This document shows positions 23,681 through 35,146 of a DNA stretch of 64,000 nucleotides, in pieces. Position 1 is the first letter of the stretch. Each line of letters opens with the position of its first letter. This DNA comes from Burkholderiales bacterium (GTDB lineage: Bacteria; Pseudomonadota; Gammaproteobacteria; Burkholderiales; Burkholderiaceae_C), in NCBI GenBank assembly GCA_016195825.1, contig JACPYV010000158.1, forward strand, positions 1-64,000, given 5' to 3'. The translations under genes were made by a program, and so were the position numbers. The notes beneath the pieces were generated by a model. It did not search any database and had not been told where the DNA came from. It saw only the letters and a list, made by a program, of their open reading frames with translations.

Positions 23681-24171
23681 CGCCGCAGTCCTTTGCAAGC
23701 CGCGCGGACTTCCAGCGCCTGACCGTCGAGGCGATGGCCTGGGCCAGTGCACAGGGCTGCCGCGAGCTGCATGCTTGGGATGCGAGCTTCGTCGACTGGC
23801 CCTTGTCCGAGTTGTCGCTGTTGCAAGGCCTGACGGCCTGGGCCGGCCCGGGGCGCCAGTTGCACCTGCTTGCGCTGCAGTACGACGACCTCGCGCGCCG
23901 TCACCCGCGCTTCGTGCGCTGGCGCCGGGACTATGCGCATTGCGTGACGGCACGTGCCGTGGAGCCCGAACTCAGGCTGGAGGCCGCGCCGGAAAGCTTG
24001 CTGCTGGCTGTCGGGCCGCAGGCGTGCCTGAGCCTGCGACTGTTCGACCGTCACCTGTGGCGCGGTGAACTGAGTCTGGATATGGCCCAGCGCCTGCGTG
24101 GCCTGGAGTGGTTTGATGCCCTGGCGCAACGTTCCAGCGAATCATTTGCGCCGACAACTTTGGGCCTCTGA
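23677..24171 (+). CDS. Hypothetical protein, translationally coupled to the oxygenase gene
   Basis: ATGA overlap with upstream stop; no family recognised. Confidence 0.75.
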   Translation: MTPQSFASRADFQRLTVEAMAWASAQGCRELHAWDASFVDWPLSELSLLQGLTAWAGPGRQLHLLALQYDDLARRHPRFVRWRRDYAHCVTARAVEPELRLEAAPESLLLAVGPQACLSLRLFDRHLWRGELSLDMAQRLRGLEWFDALAQRSSESFAPTTLGL

Positions 24172-24193
24172 AACTTTGTGACATCGGTAGCCC

Positions 24194-24199
24194 TATAAT
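24194..24199 (+). promoter_or_regulatory. Consensus -10 box (TATAAT) of the small lipoprotein gene
   Basis: Perfect TATAAT about 135 nt upstream of the ATG; -35 not obvious. Confidence 0.5.
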
Positions 24200-24249
24200 C
24201 GTTGGCTAGGCGAGGGAAGCGCTCGAGGTTTTCCGCGTCTTGTTCTGTC

Positions 24250-24291
24250 GGGGTCGCCCGTTGGTGCAGGAAAGCACTGGCGCTCGACCCC
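24250..24291 (+). ncRNA. Long hairpin in 5' leader of small lipoprotein gene
   Basis: GGGGTCG-CC-CGTTGGTGC-AGGAAA-GCACTGGCG-CT-CGACCCC: 7-bp lower stem, 2x2 internal loop, 9-bp upper stem (three G.U pairs), hexaloop. Confidence 0.6.
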
Positions 24292-24334
24292 AAAGTTATG
24301 GTGTGCACCGTCGTTTAAACGTTTGAGGACAAGT

Positions 24335-24538
24335 ATGAATAAGTCGATCCTGTTGGCTTCCCTGCTGGCTGCTGTTGCTCTGACCGCCTGCAGCAAGAAG
24401 GAAGAACCCAAGGTTGAGGCCCCCGCTGTGACCGCCCCGGCCCCGGCCGCTTCGGAAGCTGCTTCGGCCGCTGCCAGCGCTGCTGATGCTGCCGCTTCGG
24501 CCGTCGTCGACGCCGCTGCCTCGGCCGCTTCGAAGTAA
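24335..24538 (+). CDS. Small Ala-rich lipoprotein (67 aa)
   Basis: MNKSILLASLLAAVALTACSKKEEPKVEAPAVTAPAPAASEAASAAASAADAAASAVVDAAASAASK; lipobox LTAC; terminator downstream. Confidence 0.85.
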   Translation: MNKSILLASLLAAVALTACSKKEEPKVEAPAVTAPAPAASEAASAAASAADAAASAVVDAAASAASK

Positions 24539-24555
24539 TCACTTCGTCCCCACGG

Positions 24556-24594
24556 GAAAAGCCGTCGCTGCTCACGCAGCGGCGGCTTTTTTCC
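24556..24594 (+). terminator. Intrinsic terminator
   Basis: aaaaGCCGTCGCTGC-TCAC-GCAGCGGCGGCttttttcc. Confidence 0.9.
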
Positions 24595-24658
24595 TTTGTG
24601 CGACGCTGAATGACGTTCAGCGGATCGAATTACAAAACTTTGCGCTCGATGGTTTGGG

Positions 24659-25441
24659 TCAGCCGATGACCAGCCAGTCGCAACCCAGCACCGGGTCGGC
24701 CACCCGAATATCTCCGGGGGTGCAATCCAGTGCTGCAGCCAGCGCTTCGCGCGCCAAGGTGGGCGAGTTGTTTCGCTCGCTCAGGTGGGCCGCCACGACG
24801 GCGCCAAGCGCGTCATGCCGGCAGCGCGCCAGCAGGTCCGCGGCAGCCTCGTTGGACAGATGTCCATGCGTGCCCAGGATGCGACGCTTGAGCATGGGCG
24901 GGTAGGGCCCGGACCGCAGCATCGCCTCGTCATGGTTGCATTCCAGCAGCAAGGCCTGGCAATGCTGCAGGGCTTGGGCCACGGTGCCCGGTGCGCTGCC
25001 GAGATCGGTCACCACGCCCAGGCGCACCGCGCCATCACTCAGACACAGCTGCAGCGGCTCCTGCGCGTCATGCGGCACGGCGAAGGGCTGCAGTTCCAGG
25101 TCCCCCAGCGCGATCGTCTCGCCGTCATGGGCCAGGCGCAGTAAGCCGGCGTCGCATTCCTCGCGCGCGATCGCGCGCCAGGTGCCGCGGCTGGTGATCA
25201 GCGGCTTGCGATGCCGACGCGCGAACGCGAGCGAGCAGCCGACGTGGTCGCCATGTTCGTGGGTGATGAAGACGGCGTCGACGTCGGCCGGCGTACAGCC
25301 GGCACGGGCCAGCCGCCGCGTCAGTTCACGCTCGCTGAAGCCCGCGTCGATGAGGACGCGGGTGGTCGTGATGCCCTGGCTGGCCTCGACCAACGTGGCA
25401 TTGCCAGCGCTGCCGCTGCCGAGGCTGCAAAAGCGCATCAC
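24659..25441 (-). CDS. MBL-fold metallo-hydrolase (YycJ/WalJ-like)
   Basis: MRFCSLGSGSAGNATLVE; VFITHEHGDHVGC; LLECNHDEAML; ILGTHGHLSNEAAADLL. Confidence 0.93.
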   Translation of the reverse strand: MMRFCSLGSGSAGNATLVEASQGITTTRVLIDAGFSERELTRRLARAGCTPADVDAVFITHEHGDHVGCSLAFARRHRKPLITSRGTWRAIAREECDAGLLRLAHDGETIALGDLELQPFAVPHDAQEPLQLCLSDGAVRLGVVTDLGSAPGTVAQALQHCQALLLECNHDEAMLRSGPYPPMLKRRILGTHGHLSNEAAADLLARCRHDALGAVVAAHLSERNNSPTLAREALAAALDCTPGDIRVADPVLGCDWLVIG

Positions 25442-25465
25442 GGCAGGGGTGCGTGACGCCGCGCC

Positions 25466-26638
25466 TCAGCGCAGATCGTCCATCAGCAGGCTGAGGATGC
25501 GCTTGGCGTTGTCGTCGGTGATGGCCTGGCCGCGTTCGTCCAGCACGCGGACCGTGCTCTTGTCGCCCTCGGCCTTGACGGAGACGCGGTAGCGCACCGG
25601 CGTCGCAGCCTTGGCGCCGAACAGGCGCTGGAAGAAGTTGGGCTCGTCCTTACCGGCTTGCTCGGGGTCGGCGTAGCGCAGGTAGAACAGGCCGGCTGCG
25701 CGGTCGCGGTCCTCGATCGTGAAGCCGTGGCGGTCCAGCGACAGGCCCACACGGCGCCAGGCGCGGTCGAAGCCGTCGGCGACGCTGAGGCTGTCGGGCA
25801 CTTCGGACAGCGGGCGGCGGGCGCGTTGCGCGTCGCCACCCACGGCCAACGACGACGGCTTGGTGGTGGCCGCCGCTGCGGGCGTCTCGGCCACGACGGC
25901 CTTGGCCGCCGTCTCTTGGCCGCCGAGCTTGAGCATCAGGCGCGACAGCATCTCAGCTTCCAGCGACGGATCGCTGGGGCGGTTCTGCCACGAGGTGGAG
26001 TCACGGCTTTGCGAGGTGTAGACCTCCTGCAGGCCGCGGTGGCTGATGAAGATGTCGGTGCCGCTGGCGCTGCGCTCGATGCGGGTACGGTACATGTCGC
26101 GCTCCCCGGTCGAGTACAGGCCGTCGAAGACCTTGCCGATGGTCTGGCGGATGAAGTCCTGCGGCAGCTTGGCGCGGTTCTCGGCCCAGTTGGTCTCCAT
26201 GACGCCGACCTCGGGCTGTTCCTTGGTGACCTCCAGGCCACGCTCCTGCCAGAACGTGCGCAGTTGGGGCCAGAGCTGCTCGGGCGTGGCCGAGGTGTGC
26301 AGCCAGCGCTCGGTGCCGGCGCGCTCGATGCGCACGTCGCCGGCGGCGTTGGGCGCGACGCTGTTGGCTGACATGCCGGGGCTCGTGCTGCCCACGTTGG
26401 GCTTGGCCGCAGACAGGGCCGACGCAGTGATGGAGCCGCCTTGCACCTGCGCGCGGTTGTCCTTGGCGAGCTGGGTCAGGTCGGGCGGGACTTCCAGGCC
26501 CTGGGTCTGGCGCGAGGCCGCCTTGTAGTCGACCTTGTCCGACGAGAAGATGTCGATGGAGCTGCAGCCGGCGAGCGACAGGACGAAGGCCGTGCAGGCC
26601 AGGCGGGTCGCCGTGGGGCGAAGCGAGGAAACAGACAT
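25466..26638 (-). CDS. bamC: Outer membrane protein assembly factor BamC
   Basis: Lipobox LAGC-SSIDIFSSDKVDYKAASRQTQGLEVPPDLTQL; located directly downstream of dapA as in other proteobacteria. Confidence 0.93.
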   Translation of the reverse strand: MSVSSLRPTATRLACTAFVLSLAGCSSIDIFSSDKVDYKAASRQTQGLEVPPDLTQLAKDNRAQVQGGSITASALSAAKPNVGSTSPGMSANSVAPNAAGDVRIERAGTERWLHTSATPEQLWPQLRTFWQERGLEVTKEQPEVGVMETNWAENRAKLPQDFIRQTIGKVFDGLYSTGERDMYRTRIERSASGTDIFISHRGLQEVYTSQSRDSTSWQNRPSDPSLEAEMLSRLMLKLGGQETAAKAVVAETPAAAATTKPSSLAVGGDAQRARRPLSEVPDSLSVADGFDRAWRRVGLSLDRHGFTIEDRDRAAGLFYLRYADPEQAGKDEPNFFQRLFGAKAATPVRYRVSVKAEGDKSTVRVLDERGQAITDDNAKRILSLLMDDLR

Positions 26639-26708
26639 CACGCTGGAAATCTCCGGGGAACAAAGACGCCGGTCTTGGCCGGCGCAGCCGCGCATTAGAC
26701 CAGAGGAC

Positions 26709-27590
26709 TCAGAGCAGGCCGGCTTCGATCAAGGCCTGCCCGACGCTGGCCTGACCGGCGGCCGTCAGCGGCGTGATCGGCAGGCGCAATGCCGCACCGC
26801 AGCGGCCCAGGCGGGACAGGGCCCACTTGGCCGGGCCGGGGCTGGGTTCGCAGAACAGCTGCTTATGCAGGCCCAGCAGCTTCAGGTGGACTTTGCGGGC
26901 CTCGATGGCGTTGCCTTCGAGGGCCAGGCGGCACAGCTCGGCCATCTGGCGCGGGGCGACGTTGGCCGTCACGCTGACGTTGCCATGGCCGCCCAGCAGC
27001 ATCAGCGCCACGGCGGTGCCGTCGTCACCCGAGTAGATGTGGAAGCCCTCCGGCGCGTGCTTGATGAGGGTGGCGGCACGCTCGATGTTGCCGGTCGCTT
27101 CCTTGATGCCGAAGACGCCGGGCAGGCTGGCGCAGCGAAGCGCGGTCTCGGGCGCCATGTCCGCAACGGTCCGGCCGGGCACGTTGTAGAGCATCATGGG
27201 GATGTCCACGGCCTCGGCGATGGCCTTGAAGTGCTGGTAGATGCCTTCCTGAGACGGCTTGTTGTAGTAGGGCACGACGGACAGCGTGCAGTCCGCGCCG
27301 ACTTCCTTCGCGTAGCGGCTCAGCTCGATGGCCTCGGCCGTGGAGTTGGCGCCGGTGCCGGCCAGGATGGGTACGCGGCCCCTGGCATGCTCCACCGCGA
27401 CCCGGATGATCTCGCGGTTCTCGGCCATGCTGACCGTGGGCGACTCGCCCGTGGTGCCGACGACGCCGACGCAGGCCGTGCCTTCCTCGACATGCCAGTC
27501 GATCAGGCGGCGCAGGGCCGGGTAGTCGATGCTGCCGTCCTCGTTCATGGGCGTGACGAGGGCGACGATGCTGCCGAGGATGGGCTTCAT
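26709..27590 (-). CDS. dapA: 4-hydroxy-tetrahydrodipicolinate synthase
   Basis: [76 protein letters not shown]. Confidence 0.97.
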   Translation of the reverse strand: MKPILGSIVALVTPMNEDGSIDYPALRRLIDWHVEEGTACVGVVGTTGESPTVSMAENREIIRVAVEHARGRVPILAGTGANSTAEAIELSRYAKEVGADCTLSVVPYYNKPSQEGIYQHFKAIAEAVDIPMMLYNVPGRTVADMAPETALRCASLPGVFGIKEATGNIERAATLIKHAPEGFHIYSGDDGTAVALMLLGGHGNVSVTANVAPRQMAELCRLALEGNAIEARKVHLKLLGLHKQLFCEPSPGPAKWALSRLGRCGAALRLPITPLTAAGQASVGQALIEAGLL

Positions 27591-27620
27591 GGTGGGAATG
27601 TCTTGAGGGTTTTGGTCATT

Positions 27621-28124
27621 TTAGGCCGCTGACGGCGGTCGAATGGCGGCAACGCGCTGGACGAAGCGAGGGTTGACGCCACCTTCGATCAGGTCTTCGT
27701 AAGCCACGATGTGCCAGTCGCGGCAGACCTGCAGCAATTCACCGCGCCGCAGCAGGAAATCCGGCCGTGAAGGCCGGCCTAGGGTCTGCTGGCCGTCGGC
27801 AAAGGTCTCCCAGACCAGCCAGCCGCCGGGCTGAACGGTCGACTTGATCGTGTCGAACAGCGGGCGCCAAAGGTAGTTGCAGACCACGACCAGGTCGAAC
27901 CCGCGGCCGGCGAGGGGCCACGGTTCGTGCTCGATGTCGGCTTCGACGATCTCCGCCAGAGGCCGCAGCGGCGCGGTGGCCGCGGTGTCGCAGTCGACGC
28001 CGGTGACCTGCCAGCCCGCCTGGGCCAGCCAGCGCAGGTTGCGGCCCGAGCCGCAAGCGACGTCCAGCGCCGTGCCAGGCGGCCGGGGCGCGAAGCGCTG
28101 CAGCCAGGCCGAAGGCTCGCTCAT
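27621..28124 (-). CDS. Class I SAM-dependent methyltransferase
   Basis: GTALDVACGSGRNLRWLAQAGWQVTGVDCD; FDLVVVCNYLWRPLF. Confidence 0.88.
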   Translation of the reverse strand: MSEPSAWLQRFAPRPPGTALDVACGSGRNLRWLAQAGWQVTGVDCDTAATAPLRPLAEIVEADIEHEPWPLAGRGFDLVVVCNYLWRPLFDTIKSTVQPGGWLVWETFADGQQTLGRPSRPDFLLRRGELLQVCRDWHIVAYEDLIEGGVNPRFVQRVAAIRPPSAA

Positions 28125-28246
28125 CCGAAGCAGGCCCAGACCTGCTCGCTGAGCTGGATCATGACCGCTGGGTGGCGGTAGGCCATCACCGTGGCCGCCA
28201 ACACCGCCGCCACCAGGGCCGGTGCGATCCAGCGGCGCGGCTTCAT
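28121..28246 (-). CDS. Small single-TM protein (41 aa)
   Basis: MKPRRWIAPALVAAVLAATVMAYRHPAVMIQLSEQVWACFG; overlaps the MFS stop and the methyltransferase start. Confidence 0.5.
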   Translation of the reverse strand: MKPRRWIAPALVAAVLAATVMAYRHPAVMIQLSEQVWACFG

Positions 28247-29466
28247 GCGGGCTGCGCCTTCGCCGCCCGCAGGATGGGCGTTTCGCGCACCGGCAGGTTG
28301 GCCAACATGGCCATCACGCCCAGTGCGATGGCGAGCCACCAGACAACGTCGTAGCTTCCGGTCTTGTCGTAGAGCTTGCCGCCCAGCCAGACGCCCAGGA
28401 AGCTTCCGATCTGGTGGCTGAAGAACACGAAGCCGCCCAGCATGGACAGGTGCTGAGCGCCGAAGATCTGCGCCACGACGGCGTTGGTTGGCGGGACCGT
28501 GGACAGCCACAGGAAGCCAATGACGGCGGCGAAGAGGTAGACGCTGATCGGCGTCAGCGGCACGGAAATGAAGATGACGATGGTCACCGCGCGCAGCCCG
28601 TAGATGGCCGACAACAGGTAGCGCTTGGGGAAGCGCTGGCCCAGCATGCCGGCGGCATAGGTGCCGAAGATGTTAAACAGGCCGATCAGCATCAGTGCAC
28701 CGGTCGACACCTCGATGCCCAGCCCGTGGTCCTTCAGGTAGCTGGGCAGGTGCACGCCGATGAAGACCACCTGGAAGCCGCAGACGAAATAGCCCAGCAT
28801 CAGCAGCTGAAAGCTGCGGTAGCCGAAGGCCTCGCGCAGCGCCTGGCTGATGCTCTGGTGGGCGCCGCTGAAGGCAGTGACGCTGCGCTCGCGCACGCCC
28901 AGCGCCAGCGGCAGGATCAGCAGCGCAGCGGCAGCCAGCAGGTACAGCGCTCCCTGCCAGCCGAAGTGGCTGATCAGCCAGGTCTCGATGGGGATCATGA
29001 CGAACTGGCCGAAGGAGCCGGCCGCCGCCGCGACGCCGAAGGCCCAGGAGCGCTTCTCGGCCGACACGGTGCGGCCCAGCACACCGTAGATGACGGCGTA
29101 GGTCGAACCAGACTGGGCGATGCCGATCAGGACGCCGGCACCGAGCGTGAAGCTCAACGGGTGGCTGGTCACGGCCATCAGCAGCAGGCCGCCCGCGTAG
29201 AGCAGGCCGCCGGCGATCAACACCTTCCAGGCGCCGAAGCGGTCGGCCAGCATGCCGGCGATGGGCCCGGCAATGCCCCAGGACAGGTTCTGCACTGCCA
29301 TCGCGAAGGAGAAGGTCTCGCGGGTCCAGCCGCGCTCCGTGATGACAGGCTGCAGCCAGAAGCCAAAGCCGTGGCGTATGCCCATGGACAGCGTGACGAT
29401 CATGGCGCCGCACAGCAGCACCTGTTGCACGGACAGGCCGGGGGACGCGGGGCGTGGGGTGTTCAT
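28243..29466 (-). CDS. MFS transporter
   Basis: 12-TM; GIRHGFGFWLQPVITERGWTRETFSFAMAVQNLSWGIAGPIAGMLADRFGAWKV. Confidence 0.93.
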   Translation of the reverse strand: MNTPRPASPGLSVQQVLLCGAMIVTLSMGIRHGFGFWLQPVITERGWTRETFSFAMAVQNLSWGIAGPIAGMLADRFGAWKVLIAGGLLYAGGLLLMAVTSHPLSFTLGAGVLIGIAQSGSTYAVIYGVLGRTVSAEKRSWAFGVAAAAGSFGQFVMIPIETWLISHFGWQGALYLLAAAALLILPLALGVRERSVTAFSGAHQSISQALREAFGYRSFQLLMLGYFVCGFQVVFIGVHLPSYLKDHGLGIEVSTGALMLIGLFNIFGTYAAGMLGQRFPKRYLLSAIYGLRAVTIVIFISVPLTPISVYLFAAVIGFLWLSTVPPTNAVVAQIFGAQHLSMLGGFVFFSHQIGSFLGVWLGGKLYDKTGSYDVVWWLAIALGVMAMLANLPVRETPILRAAKAQPA

Positions 29467-29479
29467 CCAGCGACTGTAA

Positions 29480-30850
29480 TCAGCGCCGTTTGGCCTTGCT
29501 GGAGGTCTTGGCTTTCGCGGACTTCTTCTTGGCCGCGGCCTTCTTCGGCGCGTCGGCGGTGGAGGTGCTGACCTGGGAGCTGGCGGCGGCCACCTCGGCC
29601 AGCCGCGTCAGCAGCCGGCCTTGCTTGACGCGCAGCAGCGGCATGTCGAGCAGGGCGGGGTCGGCCAGCGGGTCGCCGCCCAGCACCAGGAAGCTGGCTT
29701 CGCAACCGGGCTCGAAGCAGCCCAGCCTGCGGCCCGGGAACAGCGCGCGCGGCGTGTCCTGCGTGGCCAGGCGCAGCAGCGTGGTGCGGTCCAGTCCCAG
29801 GGCATCCAGCGCGCGCAGTTCAGCGCGGGCGGTGCCTACGAAAACGTCCGAGCCGATCAGCAACTGCACGCCCGCCGCCTGCAGCCGGGCCAGGTTGGCG
29901 CGCTGCACGTCCCTGAGCGCGGCCAGTGCGGCGTCATCCAGCTTGAACAGCGCGGTTGCCGCCGAGGTCGTGATGACGGCGGTGTGCTGGCGAGCCGCCT
30001 GTGCCGCTGCGGCGTCGCTGATGGCGAAATGCTCCGGCGCCTCGTCCAGCGTGTTGGCATAGCCGGGCAGGTGGGCGATGGCATCGACACCGGCGGCCAG
30101 CGCCGCGTCGAAGTCGGCCGCGCTCTCCACGTGGGCCACGACGCGCCGGCCGTCGGCATGGGCCAGCCGGGTCAGCGCGCTGGCCGTGTCCGGGCGCAGG
30201 CCCAGGCGGCCGAAATATGCCGGTTGGCCGCGCAGCTCGGTCCGTTCGCTGTGCGCCAGCACGATGCGCAGCCAGCCCGGGCCCCGGGCCTTGATGGATG
30301 GCCATTGCGCCACGGCCTGCTCGGGGCTGTCGACGAGGACGATCTGCTGCTGCGCCGCGGCCGCCTCGGGGCTGGGGTCGGGCAGCACGGCGGCCAGCGG
30401 GTAGCCATCGGGCGAGGTGATGCAGGCGGTCACGAAGCTGACGTCCGGCGCCGCAGGCGTGGCCGCCAGCGGCCGGACCTCGGCGACGCTCTTGGGGTCG
30501 CCGCACAGCATGGCCGCGTAGAAGACGCCTTCGTCCAGGTAGGTCTGGGCGTACTGGCCCCAGCCCCAGGCGGTCTGCAGGTTGTGGTTGTGCGCCTCGC
30601 CCAGCGGGTTGATGAGCACTTGCTGGCCGCGCATGTCCATCTTGCGGTTGACCTTGGCCGGCTTCCTGGCGACGAAGACGCCGTTCTCGACGTAGAGGTT
30701 CCCGCGTTGGATCTTCTGGCCGTCGAACCAGCGGGCGTTCTTCAACTCCCAGCTCAGCGGCGCGCTGGCCTCGAAGGGCTGGGCCAGGCAGGCGGTGGAC
30801 AGCAGGGCGGACGTCGCGGCAATCAGGGCACGGAGCAGGAGCAGGGGCAT
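29480..30850 (-). CDS. Secreted amidohydrolase-family protein with Lys/Ala-rich C-terminal tail
   Basis: Signal peptide MPLLLLRALIAATSALLSTACLAQP; INPLGEAHNHNLQTAWGWGQYAQTYLDEGVFYA; HVESAADFDAALAAGVDAIAHLPG; tail KKAAAKKKSAKAKTSSKAKRR. Confidence 0.85.
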   Translation of the reverse strand: MPLLLLRALIAATSALLSTACLAQPFEASAPLSWELKNARWFDGQKIQRGNLYVENGVFVARKPAKVNRKMDMRGQQVLINPLGEAHNHNLQTAWGWGQYAQTYLDEGVFYAAMLCGDPKSVAEVRPLAATPAAPDVSFVTACITSPDGYPLAAVLPDPSPEAAAAQQQIVLVDSPEQAVAQWPSIKARGPGWLRIVLAHSERTELRGQPAYFGRLGLRPDTASALTRLAHADGRRVVAHVESAADFDAALAAGVDAIAHLPGYANTLDEAPEHFAISDAAAAQAARQHTAVITTSAATALFKLDDAALAALRDVQRANLARLQAAGVQLLIGSDVFVGTARAELRALDALGLDRTTLLRLATQDTPRALFPGRRLGCFEPGCEASFLVLGGDPLADPALLDMPLLRVKQGRLLTRLAEVAAASSQVSTSTADAPKKAAAKKKSAKAKTSSKAKRR

Positions 30851-30963
30851 GGACGGGGCAGGGGCGCCGCCACGGCGGCGGACGTCAGGGCGGGCATCCT
30901 AGCCAATGCCGGGCCCGCGCCCCGGCTGGGCGTTGTCAGACTTTGTGTCCCGCCCCGGCCGGC

Positions 30964-31923
30964 TCATTGCACCTGGAACCGCCAGCGCACGGTCAGCGTG
31001 CCGCCGTCCTCGTTGGCGCCGCCGAACTTACGCGTCTGCACGCCGCTCTGGCTGCGCCAGCCGCCCGTCAGCGGCACGATGAAGGCGGGCGCCATGGGCT
31101 GGCCGTCGGCCTGCAGGAAAACCCGCTGCCGCTGCTGCGGGCCCTTGGGCGTGGGCACGGAGTGGGTGCCCTCGGGCTCGTCAGTGGTGATGGTCTCGGT
31201 GTAGGCCAACGCCTCGGCCGCCATGGGCAGCTGCAGGCTGAGGGTGGATTTTCCGGTGTCGACCTCGGCCATCGCCGCGCTGCCCTTGATGGCCGCCAGC
31301 GGGCCGCTGCCCTGGCGTACTTCGTCGCGGGTGCAGCGCTGGCGGGGCAGGCTCATGCAGATCGGGTCGGCGTGAACGATGTGCAGCTTCTCGTCGATGC
31401 GATAGCTGCCGGTCTGGGATTAGCCCTGCCAGGCTTGGTAGCGGGCTGCATCGGGCTGCAGGGCGGCGGCCGTCTGCCGGCCGGACTTGAGCGTGGCATC
31501 CAGCTGCGGGGTGCCGGCCATGCCCTGGCCCATTCGCATCGCCTCGCGCTCCATGCATTTCTCGTCGTTGCCGCACTTGGCCACGATGGCCTCTGCGCTG
31601 GCCATCATCGGCGCGGCCTGTTCGGCGAACTTGCCGGCCTGGGTCGCCTGTTGCTGGAGGCGGGCTTGCTGGCCGGCCTCAAGCGGCTGCAGGGCCGGCG
31701 TGGGCGCCGGCGCCGCGGCGCTCAACTGGGCGTCGATGTGCAGGGTGCGCAGCAGCTTCCATTCGCGCAGGTCGTATTTGTCGGCCTTGCGGCCGGCGGC
31801 CTCGTAGCTGAAGTCCACGCTCAGCAGGGCCCGGCCGCCCTTGGGGGCGAAGTCGGCGGCCTGGGCGAGGCCGCCGGCCGCGGCCAGCGTCAGCAGGGCC
31901 AGGTGGGAGATGAGGGTGGGCAT
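30964..31923 (-). pseudogene. Secreted protein of unknown function interrupted by an in-frame TAA
   Basis: MPTLISHLALLTLAAAGGLAQAADFAPKGG...RYQAWQG-TAA(31420..31422)-SQTGSYRIDEKLHIVHADPICMSLPRQRC...RWRFQVQ; same frame open on both sides (960 nt). Confidence 0.7.
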
Positions 31924-32072
31924 GTCTGGGGTGGGCAATGGTGCAGTGGGCGGATTGGACGGGGCACCTGCGGGCCAGTCCATCCCGTGACGGGATGAGA
32001 GGCGAATGTCCGGTTTTGCCGATCGGGACCGCCCGGGGGGGTGCAAGACCCCCTGCATAGAATCCCGCCCCT

Positions 32073-34492
<2,420 letters not shown>

Positions 34493-34496
<4 letters not shown>

Positions 34497-35146
34497 AAGC
34501 CTGGCTGCTGTCCTTCGCCTGTGTTGCGCTGCCTGCCCATGCGGAGCTGTGGGGCTACGTCGACGCGGCAGGCGTGGCGCACTTCGCGCCGCGACAGATC
34601 AACGCCCGCTACGCGCCCGTGCTGGGTGGCGTCGGCATGCAGCGCGTGCCGGGCAAGACCGACGCCGGCCTGGCCCTGCTGAACTGGCTGGACATCGCGC
34701 CCGAGGTTAAGGCCGTGCAGCCCTGGGTGCGCGAGGCCGCCGCCCAGCATGGCGTGGACGCCGAGCTGCTGAAGGCCGTCATCGCGGTTGAATCCGGCTA
34801 CCAGCGCGGTGCCGTGTCGCCCCGTGGCGCGATGGGTCTGATGCAGATCACGCCCGAGACGGCCAGCCGCTACGCGACGGCTGCCGACGCCGCACGGCTC
34901 ATCGAGCCGCGCATCAACATCCACACAGGCGCACGCATGCTGGCCGACCTGATCCGCCGCTTCGGCCGCATCGACGCGGCGCTGGCGGCCTGGAACTGCG
35001 GCGAGGGCGCCGTGCGCCGCGCCGGCAACCGCGTGCCCGACATCGACGAAACCCAGGCCCATGTGCATCTCGTGCTCGAGCTGTACTGGGCCCTGCTGCA
35101 ACAGAGCCAACCGGCCCGCGCGCAGCGACTGACCCTGCATCCATGA
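34493..35146 (+). CDS. Lytic transglycosylase (SLT domain)
   Basis: VDAELLKAVIAVESGYQRGAVSPRGAMGLMQITPETASRY; NIHTGARMLADLIRRFG; DAALAAWNCGEGAVRRAGNRVP. Confidence 0.93.

Noticed and set aside
24404-24535. GCC/GCT-rich low-complexity stretch considered as a tandem repeat
   Set aside because: Explained by the Ala-rich lipoprotein coding sequence; no exact repeat period.
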